64,000 nt of DNA, taken from Micromonospora sp. WMMD812 (lineage in GTDB: Bacteria; Actinomycetota; Actinomycetes; Mycobacteriales; Micromonosporaceae). This document shows, piece by piece, positions 32,044-40,851 of the stretch. The DNA lies in the NCBI RefSeq assembly GCF_027497215.1, contig NZ_CP114904.1, forward strand, positions 3,618,001 to 3,682,000, read 5' to 3'. The position numbers and the translations under genes are program-made. Under the pieces are notes generated by a model. The model had not been told where the DNA came from. It made no database searches and worked only from the letters and a program-made list of their open reading frames with translations. The stretch's first letter is position 1. Every line of letters starts with the position of its first letter.

Positions 32044-33156
32044 TCAGAGCCGGGGCATGTAGACGGTGTGGTCGCCTCCGCCGGAGGGAGCCGGCGGGAC
32101 ATCCGGCTGCCCGGGGGCCGACGGCGGCGCGCCCGGACCGGCGGACGGGCCGGGCGCGGTGGGGCCGGACAGCGTCGGCCCGAGCTGGGTGGGCTCGCTC
32201 CACTGCCCGGGCAGCGGCCGGGTCGGATCCGGCGCGGCGTCCGGACGGGCGCCGTAGACACCGCCGGCCGGCCGCGGCGCCCCGTACGTCCCACCCGCCG
32301 CCGGCGGCTGGCCGTACACCTGCCCGGGCCAGCCGGGTCCGCCCGACGCTCCTCCCGCGGAGCGGTACGTGTTGCCACCCGGGTCGCCCAGCGCCCCCGG
32401 CTCGTCGGTCGACGCCTTGTCCTCCCGGAACCGGCGGACCAGCAGCACGATCAGCAACGCCCCGGCGACCACCAGCGCGAGGCCGATGAACATCACCGGC
32501 GACAGCCCGGAGGACTCCTCGGCGGCGCTGTTCCCGCCCCCGCCGCCGCTCGGCTCGGCGAGCGCCGCCGGGGTCGAGTCACCGTCGGTGGCCGCCTCGG
32601 TGGCCACCGGGGTCGGGGTGGGCGAGGGCTTCTTCGACGGGGTCGGGGAGGCGGAGGCGCGGCCACCGACCACCCGGGACGAGTCGGCGGCCCGGCCGAG
32701 CGCACGGCCCATCGCGTCGGTCGCCTCGCCGGTCACGCTGAGCCGGCCGTCCGGCGCCCCGGCCGCGAAGGCGACCCGGTACCGGACCGTGATGCCCTTG
32801 CCCTTGCAGAGGTTGGGCTTGGCCGGCGAGGTCTGCGAGGTGGCCACCTGGCCGGAGCCGCCGCCCACCGGCACGGGGAACCACCGGCCGCCGTAGCTGA
32901 CGTGCACCGTCACCTGGTCCGCACCGAGACCGGCGAGGCGCAGCCCGAGCGCCGTACGCAGCAGCACACAACCCTCGCTGCGCTTGCGCACCTCGACGGT
33001 CACTCCCTGGGCCGAGCCGCCGGCGGTGAAGCTGCTGGCGGAACGCACCCGCACCGAGTCGTCGTCGGCCAGCGCGGGCGACGCGCCGACCATGACCAGG
33101 CCGCCCAGCACCGCGCAGACCGTCGCGAGCCGTGCCGTGTGCCGACGTACCGCCAT
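32044..33156 (-). CDS. Secreted or membrane-anchored protein with Pro/Gly-rich tail
   Basis: The 370-residue protein has a Sec signal (TARLATVCAVLGGLVMVGASPALA), an extracellular beta-rich domain (about 30-140, with two Cys in SEGCVLLRTALGL and PNLCKGKG), a Ser/Thr/Pro linker (SPTPSKKPSPTPTPV), one TM (about 205-228, VMFIGLALVVAGALLIVLLV), and a cytoplasmic Gly/Pro/Tyr-rich tail of ~130 residues ending HTVYMPRL. I do not recognise the domain family. The ATG at 33156 has GAGG five bases upstream. It is co-directional with manB (76-base gap), so it may share regulation. Confidence 0.8.
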   Translation of the reverse strand: MAVRRHTARLATVCAVLGGLVMVGASPALADDDSVRVRSASSFTAGGSAQGVTVEVRKRSEGCVLLRTALGLRLAGLGADQVTVHVSYGGRWFPVPVGGGSGQVATSQTSPAKPNLCKGKGITVRYRVAFAAGAPDGRLSVTGEATDAMGRALGRAADSSRVVGGRASASPTPSKKPSPTPTPVATEAATDGDSTPAALAEPSGGGGGNSAAEESSGLSPVMFIGLALVVAGALLIVLLVRRFREDKASTDEPGALGDPGGNTYRSAGGASGGPGWPGQVYGQPPAAGGTYGAPRPAGGVYGARPDAAPDPTRPLPGQWSEPTQLGPTLSGPTAPGPSAGPGAPPSAPGQPDVPPAPSGGGDHTVYMPRL

Positions 33157-33360
33157 GATCACCTCGCCGTCTCTCCCCGGATGGGGTCCGCCGGTAGGCT
33201 ACTACCGCCCCATCCGACGCACCGGTCATAGAGCGCCCCGGATGTGCGCCGCGTTACGCTCCCCGACCCGCCCGCCGCAGCCCTGGGGCCGACCACCAGG
33301 CGCCTGTCCCGGCAGCTCAGGTGGGTGGCTTGGCCCCGCCTGCGTGGCCCGGCCGGCCGC

Positions 33361-34110
33361 TCAGGTGCCCTGGCCAGCCGCGGCGAGGGCGTTCCGGCAG
33401 AGCCGGTCGGCGGTCCGGGTGGTCTCCGGCAGCCGATAACGCGGAGTCAGTGCCAACACCTGCCCGGCGGCGTTGTCCAGGCTCATCCGGTGGCCGACGC
33501 TGACGAAGACCGGCTTCACCCCGTCCCGGGTACGCAGCACCCGGCCCACCACCTCGCCCCCGTCCCGCAACGGCGACCAGGCGCCGCGGTGCGCCGCGGG
33601 CGCTGTCCAGTCGCCAACCAGCGGGGTCTTCCCCACCCCGATCGCTGGCAGGCCGGTGACCACGCCGAGGTGACAGGCGAGCCCGAAGCGGCGCGGATGA
33701 GCAAGCCCGTGCCCGTCGCAGACCAGCAGGTCCGGGCGGGTCGTCAGCCGGTCGAGCGCGGCGCGCAGCGCCGGCAACTCCCGGAACGCGAAGAGCCCCG
33801 GCACGTAGCCGAAGGCGGGCCGACCCACGCTGACCGCCTCGTCGACGACGTCCAGCGTCCGGCCGTCGAGCACCGTGACGGCCGCTGCGAGGAGGTCACC
33901 GCTCTCGGCGTACGCCACATCCAGCCCGGCCACCGTCGCGGGCGCGGCCGGACCGGGCCCGACCAGGTCGACCCGCGACCGCAACTCCTCCTGTACGGCC
34001 ACCGCCTCCGCCACGCTGCGCGGCGTCCCGACGGCGTACCCGCCGCCGGTGGCCTCCGGTACCGGCCCCCGTGCCGGCTCCGGCACCGCTGCGGCTGTCA
34101 TCCCCAGCAT
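33361..34110 (-). CDS. nfi: Endonuclease V
   Basis: Endonuclease V cleaves DNA (or RNA) one base 3' to deaminated bases such as hypoxanthine. The 249 residues include VAGLDVAYAE (catalytic Asp), PGLFAFRELPALRAAL (the conserved PGxxxFRE), LLVCDGHGLAHPRRFGLACHLG (DGxG...HPRxxGxAxxxG) and the late GHRMSLDNA. The N-terminal ~40 residues are longer than usual and proline-rich. The ATG at 34110 has GGACGGGGGG upstream. Confidence 0.95.
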   Translation of the reverse strand: MLGMTAAAVPEPARGPVPEATGGGYAVGTPRSVAEAVAVQEELRSRVDLVGPGPAAPATVAGLDVAYAESGDLLAAAVTVLDGRTLDVVDEAVSVGRPAFGYVPGLFAFRELPALRAALDRLTTRPDLLVCDGHGLAHPRRFGLACHLGVVTGLPAIGVGKTPLVGDWTAPAAHRGAWSPLRDGGEVVGRVLRTRDGVKPVFVSVGHRMSLDNAAGQVLALTPRYRLPETTRTADRLCRNALAAAGQGT

Positions 34111-34171
34111 GCCCCCCGTCCTGATCCCGGCCCCCGGCGTGGCCGCGCCCTCGATCCCCTCGGCCCGCTCA

Positions 34172-34247
34172 TGATCGACTCGACGTCAAGGAAGTCGGGC
34201 TTTCCGCACGCTCGGACACCCCCACTTCCCTGATCTCGAGTGGATCA
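34172..34247. repeat. Imperfect long palindrome, GATCGACTCG family (copy 2)
   Basis: TGATCGACTCGACGTCA followed by GGAAGT pairs with the right part over about 34 bp with roughly 26 matches. The opening matches the palindrome at 350-425. Its right edge supplies the stop codon (TCA on +, 34245-34247) of the small membrane gene, while endonuclease V starts 62 bases to the left. Confidence 0.7.
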
Positions 34248-34625
34248 GGCGGGCGGCCCGGAGTCGGAGTCCGTACCCCCGTCGCCGCCGCGCTGCATTC
34301 CACCGCCGGCCTGGTCGTTGCCCGGCTCCTGGCCGGAACCGCGCTGCATTCCACCGCCGGCCTGGTCGTTGCCCGGCTCCTGGCCGGAACCGCGCTGCAT
34401 TCCACCGCCGGCCTGGTCCTTGCCCGGGTCCTGCTCGGGGCCGCGTTCAGTGTTCCTGCGGGTGGTCGCGCCGAAGGCGATCGCGAAGGCGATGCCGATG
34501 CCGATGCCGAAGGCGACGCCGCCCGCCCCACCTATCGCGGCCAAGCCGATGACGAGGCCGAGCAGAAGGCCGACCGGCCAGGCCCAGTAGGCGGGCTGCG
34601 CGCTTCCGTTGTCGGATCTCGCCAT
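34245..34625 (-). CDS. Small membrane protein with exact 17-residue tandem repeats
   Basis: The 126-residue protein starts MARSDNGSAQPAYWAWPVG, has one long or two short TM segments (VGLLLGLVIGLAAIGGAGG, VAFGIGIGIAFAIAF), and ends with three copies of a 17-residue unit GSGQEPGNDQAGGGMQR. The tail is hydrophilic and glycine-rich and probably cytoplasmic or disordered. No family is recognised. The stop codon is contributed by the dispersed palindrome. I chose the ATG at 34625 over the longer frame because homologous flavour starts there. Confidence 0.6.
   Translation of the reverse strand: MARSDNGSAQPAYWAWPVGLLLGLVIGLAAIGGAGGVAFGIGIGIAFAIAFGATTRRNTERGPEQDPGKDQAGGGMQRGSGQEPGNDQAGGGMQRGSGQEPGNDQAGGGMQRGGDGGTDSDSGPPA
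34291..34443. repeat. 51-bp tandem repeat inside a coding region
   Basis: Units begin at 34291, 34342 and 34393 (CGCTGCATTCCACCGCCGG). The first two are identical over all 51 bases, and the third diverges in its last third. In-frame expansion or contraction would change the protein by 17 residues each time. Confidence 0.9.
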
Positions 34626-34783
34626 CGCTCGATGGTATTCCGGCAGCACGAGCGGCACGCTCCTCGCGATCCCGCGGCGCTGGTCGCCGCTCGCCGGCGC
34701 CCTGCCTCCTCGACCAACGGCACGCTCGCGGGGTTACGTCGCCCCGCCGAGCCGGTCGTCACCGGTCACCGGGTCCATGGCCG

Positions 34784-35374
34784 CTACTGCCCGATGCGGC
34801 CGTCGATCAGTTCACGGAGCAGGTCGGCGTGGCCGTTGTGCCGGGCGTACTCCTCGATCATGTGCACGAGCAGCTCACGCAACGAGATCGTGTCGCCGTC
34901 ACGCATGGTGCCGGTGGTGCCGAGGTCAGGCGTCGCGTCGACCAGTCGTTCGGCGAACTCGACCTCCGCGCGCCAACTCCGCCATGCCTCCGCGACCACC
35001 TCCGGTTCGGCGACCACATCGTTGAAGTCCGCGTCCGGGTCGGTCTCCGTCTTGTAGATCCTCGGCGCGTCCTCGCCGGCCATCACCCGCCGGAACCAAC
35101 CCCGCTCCACCTCGGCCATGTGCCGGACCAGGCCGAGCAGCGACAGCGTCGACGGCGGTACGGCCCGCCGGGTCAACTGTTCGGCGTCCAGGTCGGCACA
35201 CTTCAGCTCCAGGGTGAGGCGCTGGTCGCGCAGGTACCCGACGAGCGTCGTCCGCTCGTCGTCGAACCCGCCATCGGAGCGCGGGTCGTCGTCCGGGTGC
35301 ACGAACATGTTCGACCACGCAAAGCCCTGCGCACGCTTCTCGTCGCCCGCGTCGTCGGTGGGTGAGTCCGCCAT
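34784..35374 (-). CDS. DinB-like (DUF664) protein
   Basis: The 196-residue helical-bundle protein has the DinB/DUF664 pattern: ERTTLVGYLRDQRLTLELKC, STLSLLGLVRHMAEVERGWF (first metal His) and SLRELLVHMIEEYARHNGHADLLRE (HxxxEYxRHxxHxD). The family binds a divalent metal and includes thiol-dependent (mycothiol/bacillithiol) transferases; actinobacterial members are mostly uncharacterised. I chose the ATG at 35374 (MADSPTDD). The 211 bases between it and the aldehyde dehydrogenase gene contain a doubtful short frame only. Confidence 0.9.
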   Translation of the reverse strand: MADSPTDDAGDEKRAQGFAWSNMFVHPDDDPRSDGGFDDERTTLVGYLRDQRLTLELKCADLDAEQLTRRAVPPSTLSLLGLVRHMAEVERGWFRRVMAGEDAPRIYKTETDPDADFNDVVAEPEVVAEAWRSWRAEVEFAERLVDATPDLGTTGTMRDGDTISLRELLVHMIEEYARHNGHADLLRELIDGRIGQ

Positions 35375-35585
35375 ACGGCGACACTTGCCCACGCGTAGTC
35401 GCACCCGCAACCCCGTTTCGGGTAGTCAGATTCGCCGCAGCCCCAATCGCGGCCGCTCACCGGCCAGGTGGCGTTGCTTGTGTTGGCGCACCTGCTCGTC
35501 CAGATCTCTTCGTCGTACTCGGGGTCGTCTCCTGCAATCACCGTTGCGCCCTCGCAATCGTGAGGAAGACGTAGACCATGAGTCA

Positions 35586-37025
35586 CTACAACTGCAGCCC
35601 GGTGAGCACCATGACGCGTGGCTCGGTGTAGTCGTCCATGGCGCTGCGCAGCCCCTCACGGCCGACGCCGCTGCCCTTCACGCCGCCGTACGGCATCTGG
35701 TCGGCGCGGTACGACGGCACGTCCCCGACGATCACCCCGCCCACCTCGAGCACCCGGGCGGCGAGGAACGCCGTCCGGAGGTCGTGGGTGAAGACGCCGG
35801 CCTGCAACCCGTACGCCGAGTCGTTGACGGCGGCGAACGCGGCATCGTCGTCCGTGATCGGGCCGACCACCAGCACCGGCCCGAAGACCTCCTCGGCGGC
35901 GACCTTGGCGTCGGCGGGCACGCCGGAGAGCACCGTCGGCGGGTACGTCGCGCCCTCCCGCCGGCCGCCGACCTCGATGCTGGCGCCGGCTCGCACCGCC
36001 TCGTCGACCCACTCCTCGACCCGGCGGGCGGCGTCCTCAGACACCAGCGGCCCGACGTCGGTCAGCTCGTCGGCCGGGTCCCCGGTGCGCAGCTCCTGCA
36101 CCGCGGCGACCAGCCGGGGCAGGAACCCGTCGTAGATCCACTCGTGGACGTAGACCCGCTGCACGGCGATGCACGACTGGCCGGCCTGGTAGTTGGAGAA
36201 GGTGGCGATCCGCTGCGCGGCGAAGGTGAGGTCCTCGTCGGAGGTCCAGTCTTCGCAGATCACCACCGCCGCGTTGCCGCCCAGTTCCAGGGTGACGTGC
36301 TTCTCCGGCACCGAGCGGCGGATGGCCGCGCCGACCGGCCCGGAGCCGGTGAACGACACCACCGGGAGCCGGGGGTCGGTGACCAGTTCGGCGGCCCGCT
36401 CGTTCGGCAGCGGCAGCACCGAGAACATCCCCGGCGGCAGGTCGGTCGCGGCGAGCAGGTCGCCCAGCAGCAGCGCGGAGAGCGGGGTGGCCGGCGCCGG
36501 TTTGACTACGATCGGCGCGCCGACCGCGATCGCGGGGGCCACCTTGTGCGCGACCAGGTTGAGCGGGAAGTTGAACGGCGAGATGCCCAGCACGGGGCCG
36601 CGGGGCACCCGGCGCACCAGGGCGATCCGGCCGGTGGCGGCCGGATCGGTGTCGAGGCGTTGCAGCTCGCCGGAGAACCGCCGGGCCTCCTCGGCCGCCC
36701 ACCGGAAGGTCGAGACCGCCCGGCCCACCTCGGCGCGGGCCCACTTCAGTGGCTTGCCGTTCTCGGCCGTGATCAGTCGGGCGACCTCGTCGGCCCGCTC
36801 GGCGAGCCGCCGGGAGACGTGGTCGAGCGCGGTCGCGCGCACGTGCGCGGGCAGGGCCGCGGCCTCCGCGGCGACGCCGGCGGCGGCCGCGACGGCCGCC
36901 TCGACCTGGTCCGGCGTGGCGAGGGTGGTACGCCCCACCGCCCGGCCGTCGTACGGATGGTGGACGGTCAGCTCGCCCTCGCCGTGGGCGGGACGACCGG
37001 CGACGTAGAAGGCTCTCGACTCCAC
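35586..37025 (-). CDS. NAD(P)-dependent aldehyde dehydrogenase
   Basis: The 479-residue ALDH-superfamily protein has the oxyanion Asn in ISPFNFPLNLVAHK, the cofactor FTGSGPVGAAIR, the general base Glu in VTLELGGNAA, and the nucleophile in YQAGQSCIAVQRVYV. The short spacing and the SCIAVQR signature resemble succinate-semialdehyde/glyceraldehyde-type or lactaldehyde dehydrogenases. Its divergent position to the aminobutyraldehyde dehydrogenase/GabT pair makes it the best local candidate for oxidising succinate semialdehyde produced by GabT; this is inference from context only. Confidence 0.88.
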   Translation of the reverse strand: MESRAFYVAGRPAHGEGELTVHHPYDGRAVGRTTLATPDQVEAAVAAAAGVAAEAAALPAHVRATALDHVSRRLAERADEVARLITAENGKPLKWARAEVGRAVSTFRWAAEEARRFSGELQRLDTDPAATGRIALVRRVPRGPVLGISPFNFPLNLVAHKVAPAIAVGAPIVVKPAPATPLSALLLGDLLAATDLPPGMFSVLPLPNERAAELVTDPRLPVVSFTGSGPVGAAIRRSVPEKHVTLELGGNAAVVICEDWTSDEDLTFAAQRIATFSNYQAGQSCIAVQRVYVHEWIYDGFLPRLVAAVQELRTGDPADELTDVGPLVSEDAARRVEEWVDEAVRAGASIEVGGRREGATYPPTVLSGVPADAKVAAEEVFGPVLVVGPITDDDAAFAAVNDSAYGLQAGVFTHDLRTAFLAARVLEVGGVIVGDVPSYRADQMPYGGVKGSGVGREGLRSAMDDYTEPRVMVLTGLQL

Positions 37026-37095
37026 GCCCGCAGCGTAGACGACCGCCTCCGCTCACGGAAACAGTCGCTCAAGGCCTTGTCTGCCGCGAATTCAG

Positions 37096-37125
37096 TAGCC
37101 AAGATGGCAGTCAGATTGCGATAAC
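37096..37125 (+). promoter_or_regulatory. Candidate promoter of the aminobutyraldehyde dehydrogenase-gabT operon
   Basis: TAGCCA and GATAAC are separated by 18 bases, 42-71 bases upstream of the ATG at 37167. The same arrangement (TTGCCA, 18 bases, GATAAC, both followed by C) occurs before the Spu-type transaminase gene at 62387-62416. The shared TGCGATAACC supports a common promoter or co-regulator. Confidence 0.45.
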
Positions 37126-37166
37126 CTCCGCTGACCTCGCCCCCGGCCACCTTTCGGAGACTCCTC

Positions 37167-38603
37167 ATGAGTGACCAGCAGCAGCTGCGCAACTTCGTCA
37201 ACGGCCAGTACGTCGACCCGGTGGACGGCGGGTACGCCGACCTCGTCGATCCGTGCACGGGCGAGGTCTTCGCGCAGGCGCCGGTCTCCGGCGCCGCCGA
37301 CGTGGACGCGGCGATGAAGGCCGCCGCCGACGCCTTCGAGGGCTGGCGCGACGCCACGCCGGCCGAGCGGCAGAAGACGCTGCTCAAGCTCGCCGACGCG
37401 GTCGAGTCCCGGGCCGCCGAGCTGGTCGACGCGGAGGTGCGCAACACCGGCAAGCCGCGCCAGCTCACCGCCGAGGAGGAGCTGCCGCCGGCCGTCGACG
37501 AGTTCCGCTTCTTCGCCGGCGCCGCCCGCCTGTTGGAGGGCCGCTCAGCCGGCGAGTACCTGGCCGGCCACACCTCGTACGTGCGGCGTGAGCCGATCGG
37601 CGTCTGCGCCCAGGTGACGCCCTGGAACTATCCGCTGATGATGGCGGTCTGGAAGATCGCCCCCGCCCTGGCCGCCGGCAACACGGTGGTGCTCAAGCCC
37701 TCCGACACCACGCCGGTGTCGACGCTGCTGCTGGCCGAGATCGCCGCCGAGTTCTTCCCGCCCGGCGTGTTCAACGTCGTCTGCGGCAATCGGGACACCG
37801 GTCGCGCCCTGGTCTCGCACCCCACCCCGCAGCTGGTGTCGATCACCGGCTCGACCCGCGCGGGCATGGAGGTCGCCGCCGCGGCCGCGCCGGATCTGAA
37901 GCGCACCCACCTGGAGCTGGGCGGCAAGGCCCCGGTGGTGCTCTTCGACGACGCGGACGTCGCCGCGGCGGCCGAGGCGATCGCGGTCGGTGGCTACTTC
38001 AACGCCGGCCAGGACTGCACCGCGGCGACGCGGGTGCTCGCCGGCCCGGGTATCCACGACGACTTCGTGGCCGCCCTCGCGGAGCAGGCCCGGAACACGA
38101 AGACCGGCGCGCCGGACGACGAGGACGTGCTCTACGGCCCGCTGAACAACGCCAACCAGCTCGCCCGGGTGCGCGGTTTCGTGGACCGGCTGCCGGACCA
38201 CGCGAAGGTCGTGACCGGCGGTTCGCAGGTCGGTGAGCGCGGCTACTTCTACGCGCCGACCGTCGTGTCCGGGGTCAAGCAGGCCGACGAGGTCATCCAG
38301 CAGGAGGTCTTCGGGCCGGTCATCACCGTGCAGCGCTTCTCGGACGAGGACGAGGCGGTGCGCTGGGCCAACGGCGTGGAGTACGGCCTGTCGGCCTCGG
38401 TGTGGACCAAGGACCACGGCCGGGCGATGCGGATGACCCGGCGGCTCGACTTCGGCTGCGTCTGGGTGAACACCCACATCCCGTTCATCTCCGAGATGCC
38501 GCACGGCGGCTTCAAGCACTCGGGGCACGGCAAGGACCTCTCGGTCTACAGCCTGGAGGACTACACCCGGCTCAAGCACGTCATGCACAACATCGAGGGC
38601 TGA
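37167..38603 (+). CDS. Aminobutyraldehyde dehydrogenase (putrescine catabolism)
   Basis: This is predicted to oxidise 4-aminobutanal to 4-aminobutyrate (GABA). The 478-residue ALDH has Asn in VTPWNYPLMMAVWK, ITGSTRAGMEVA, the general base in THLELGGKAPV, and the nucleophile in FNAGQDCTAATRVL. The HTSYVRREPIGVCAQ region and AGQDCTAATR are characteristic of PatD/YdcW/PuuC-like gamma-aminobutyraldehyde dehydrogenases. It lies 3 bases before gabT in one operon, which strongly supports the assignment. Confidence 0.92.
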   Translation: MSDQQQLRNFVNGQYVDPVDGGYADLVDPCTGEVFAQAPVSGAADVDAAMKAAADAFEGWRDATPAERQKTLLKLADAVESRAAELVDAEVRNTGKPRQLTAEEELPPAVDEFRFFAGAARLLEGRSAGEYLAGHTSYVRREPIGVCAQVTPWNYPLMMAVWKIAPALAAGNTVVLKPSDTTPVSTLLLAEIAAEFFPPGVFNVVCGNRDTGRALVSHPTPQLVSITGSTRAGMEVAAAAAPDLKRTHLELGGKAPVVLFDDADVAAAAEAIAVGGYFNAGQDCTAATRVLAGPGIHDDFVAALAEQARNTKTGAPDDEDVLYGPLNNANQLARVRGFVDRLPDHAKVVTGGSQVGERGYFYAPTVVSGVKQADEVIQQEVFGPVITVQRFSDEDEAVRWANGVEYGLSASVWTKDHGRAMRMTRRLDFGCVWVNTHIPFISEMPHGGFKHSGHGKDLSVYSLEDYTRLKHVMHNIEG

Positions 38604-38606
38604 CCA

Positions 38607-39878
38607 ATGGCGTCCTCGGAGGAACTGCACAAGCGGCGCGGCGCGGCCGTCGCCCGCGGCGTCGGCAGCGTCATCCCGTCCTACGTGGACCGCGCCGCCG
38701 GCGGCACTCTCATCGACGTCGACGGGCGGCAGTGGATCGACTTCGCCGCCGGCATCGCGGTGACCAGCGTGGGCAACTCCGCGCCGCGGGTGGTCGAGGC
38801 GGTGCGGGCCCAGGTCGAGAGGTTCACCCACACCTGTTTCATGGTCGCGCCCTACGAGTCGTACGTGGCGGTGTGCGAGCAGCTCAACGCGCTGACCCCG
38901 GGCGGGTTCGAGAAGCGCTCGGCGCTGTTCAACTCCGGCGCCGAGGCGGTGGAGAACGCCGTGAAGATCGCTCGGCACGCCACGGGACGGCCTGCCGTGG
39001 TGGTGTTCGACCACGCGTACCACGGGCGGACCAACCTGACCATGGCATTGACCGCGAAGAACATGCCGTACAAACACCGGTTCGGGCCGTTCGCCGGTGA
39101 GATCTACCGGGTGCCGATGTCGTACCCGCTGCGCGACGGCGGGCTGGACGGCGCGACCGCCGCGGCCCGGGCGATCGAGATGATCGAGAAGCAGGTGGGC
39201 GCGGAGAACGTGGCCGCGCTGCTGATCGAGCCGATCCAGGGCGAGGGCGGTTTCGTCGTACCGGCGCCGGGGTTCCTGCCCGCGCTGCGCGCGTGGGCGA
39301 CGGCGGCCGGAGTGGTCTTCGTCGCCGACGAGATCCAGACCGGGTTCTGCCGGACCGGCGACTGGTTCGCCTGCCAGCACGAGGACGTCGAGCCGGACCT
39401 GGTCACGCTGGCCAAGGGGATCGCCGGTGGGCTGCCGCTGGCCGCGGTGACCGGCCGCGCCGACCTGATGGATGCGGTGCACGTCGGCGGCCTTGGCGGC
39501 ACGTACGGCGGCAACCCGATCGCCTGCGCCGCCGCCCTGGCCAGCATCGAGACGATGCATGAGCTGGACCTGGCGGCCGCGGCCCGGCGGATCGAATCGG
39601 TGATGGCGCCCCGGCTGCGCGCGATCGCCGATCGGGACCCGCGCGTCGCCGAGGTGCGCGGTCGCGGCGCGATGCTCGCCGTGGAGCTGGTGCGGCCGGG
39701 CACGCTCACCCCGGACCCGGCGGCGGCCGCCGCGGTGTCGGCCGCCTGTCACACGGCCGGCCTGCTCACCCTCACCTGCGGCACCTACGGCAACGTGCTG
39801 CGCTTCCTCCCCCCGCTGGTGATCTCCGAGGACGAGCTCACCCGCGGCCTCGACGTCCTGGACACCGCCTTCGGCTGA
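38607..39878 (+). CDS. gabT: 4-aminobutyrate aminotransferase
   Basis: This PLP enzyme transfers the amino group of GABA to 2-oxoglutarate, giving succinate semialdehyde. The 423-residue class III aminotransferase contains NSGAEAVENAVKIARHATG, VFDHAYHGRTNLTMALT, FVADEIQTGFCRTG and the PLP-lysine motif TLAKGIAGGLPLAAVTGR. Its operon partner makes GABA from aminobutyraldehyde. It is followed by the perfect hairpin at 39982-40027. Confidence 0.95.
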   Translation: MASSEELHKRRGAAVARGVGSVIPSYVDRAAGGTLIDVDGRQWIDFAAGIAVTSVGNSAPRVVEAVRAQVERFTHTCFMVAPYESYVAVCEQLNALTPGGFEKRSALFNSGAEAVENAVKIARHATGRPAVVVFDHAYHGRTNLTMALTAKNMPYKHRFGPFAGEIYRVPMSYPLRDGGLDGATAAARAIEMIEKQVGAENVAALLIEPIQGEGGFVVPAPGFLPALRAWATAAGVVFVADEIQTGFCRTGDWFACQHEDVEPDLVTLAKGIAGGLPLAAVTGRADLMDAVHVGGLGGTYGGNPIACAAALASIETMHELDLAAAARRIESVMAPRLRAIADRDPRVAEVRGRGAMLAVELVRPGTLTPDPAAAAAVSAACHTAGLLTLTCGTYGNVLRFLPPLVISEDELTRGLDVLDTAFG

Positions 39879-39981
39879 CCGCCCGACACCGACGGGGTGT
39901 CGCGGGCGCGGTCGCCGTGTCACGCCGGTTCCTGCCGCCGTCGTGCTCCTCGAATCGCCGGAGAAGCGGCATGGCCCTGGA

Positions 39982-40027
39982 AGCGTTATGACTCAGCGGC
40001 AGAAATATGCCGCTGAGTCATAACGCT
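39982..40027. terminator. Perfect 20-bp AT-containing hairpin after gabT
   Basis: AGCGTTATGACTCAGCGGCA, a 6-base loop gaaata, and the exact complement. It lies between gabT (ends 39878) and the convergent secreted-protein gene (ends 40098). It works as a likely bidirectional terminator, yet it is unlike the GC-rich terminators elsewhere in the window and could be a mobile palindrome. Confidence 0.75.
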
Positions 40028-40097
40028 CGTCGGAGTAGGTCGCGCCCCCCGTGTCGCAGTCCGGGCCCACGCGCAGCGGGCCCGGGCCGGCGCGACG

Positions 40098-40772
40098 TCA
40101 GCGCAGCACTTCGACGGTGTTGCGGCGAACCACGTTCTTGCCCGGCTCCCGGATCTGGTCCATGGCCGCGTTGTTGAGCAGCACGCAGCTGCCCGACGGG
40201 CCGGTCACCGTCACCGTGGTCGCCCGGTTGTTGTCCAGGTTCGTCACCCGCAGTCGGGTGCCTACCGGGAACCGGCCGCTGGTCGCCGCCGGCGCCGCGC
40301 CCTCTTCGAAGAAGGTGATCGCCCCGGAGCAGGCCGACGCCGGCGCCGGCCCCGGCGCACCGGGCGAGGCCATGCCGGGGCGGACCGCACCGGGCTGCGC
40401 CGGGGCGGGCTGTGCGGCAGCCCCGTCCACCTGCTCCACCACGTTGCGGCGGACCACGTTCTTGCCAGGCTCCCGGACCAGCTCCATCGCCGCGGCGTTG
40501 AGCAGCACGCAGCTGCCCGACGGGCCGGTCACCGTCACCGTGGCGGACCTGCCGTTGTCCAGGTTGGTCACGCGCAGCCGGGTGCCCACCGGGAACCGGT
40601 CACTGGTCGCCGCGGGCGCGCCGCCCTCGGCGGAGAAGGTCACCGACCCCGAGCACACCGAGGCCCGCGCCGGCGCGGTGTCCGCGAACCCGAGCCCGGT
40701 GCCGATCGAGACGACCACCGTCGCCGCCACCGCCACACCCGCCGCCAGCATGTGCTTCCGCTGCACCTTCAC
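40098..40772 (-). CDS. Secreted protein with two RlpA-like double-psi beta-barrel repeats
   Basis: The 224-residue protein has a signal sequence (MLAAGVAVAATVVVSIGTGLGFA) and two ~75-residue repeats. Each begins CSGxxTF with EGGAPAATS/EEGAAPAATS, runs through FPVGTRLRVTNLDN and TVTVTGPSGSCVLLN, and ends REPGKNVVRRN. This is the short RlpA-like/DPBB fold with a conserved Cys pair per repeat; a Pro/Ala linker joins them. RlpA domains bind or act on peptidoglycan strands, though catalytic residues cannot be assigned here. The GTG at 40772 has GGGAGA upstream. It lies 80 bases behind the VanX-like gene on the same strand. Confidence 0.85.
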   Translation of the reverse strand: MKVQRKHMLAAGVAVAATVVVSIGTGLGFADTAPARASVCSGSVTFSAEGGAPAATSDRFPVGTRLRVTNLDNGRSATVTVTGPSGSCVLLNAAAMELVREPGKNVVRRNVVEQVDGAAAQPAPAQPGAVRPGMASPGAPGPAPASACSGAITFFEEGAAPAATSGRFPVGTRLRVTNLDNNRATTVTVTGPSGSCVLLNNAAMDQIREPGKNVVRRNTVEVLR

Positions 40773-40851
40773 CGTGTCTCCCGTCGTCCGGTGGTGTCCG
40801 TCGACGCCTGGTACGGACGGGAGAGCCGCAACGTTCAGCGGGGGCGGAAGA

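Noticed and set aside
34291..34443. Possible CRISPR array
   Set aside because: The 51-bp units are head-to-tail without spacers, in frame within a coding sequence, and no cas gene is nearby.
35374..35586. Short Cys-rich minus-strand frame starting at GTG 35586 (MTHGLRLPHDCEG...) directly at the aldehyde dehydrogenase stop
   Set aside because: It lacks homologous features, runs on into the DinB gene in another frame, and has no clear ribosome-binding site; it could be a gene remnant but support is too weak.
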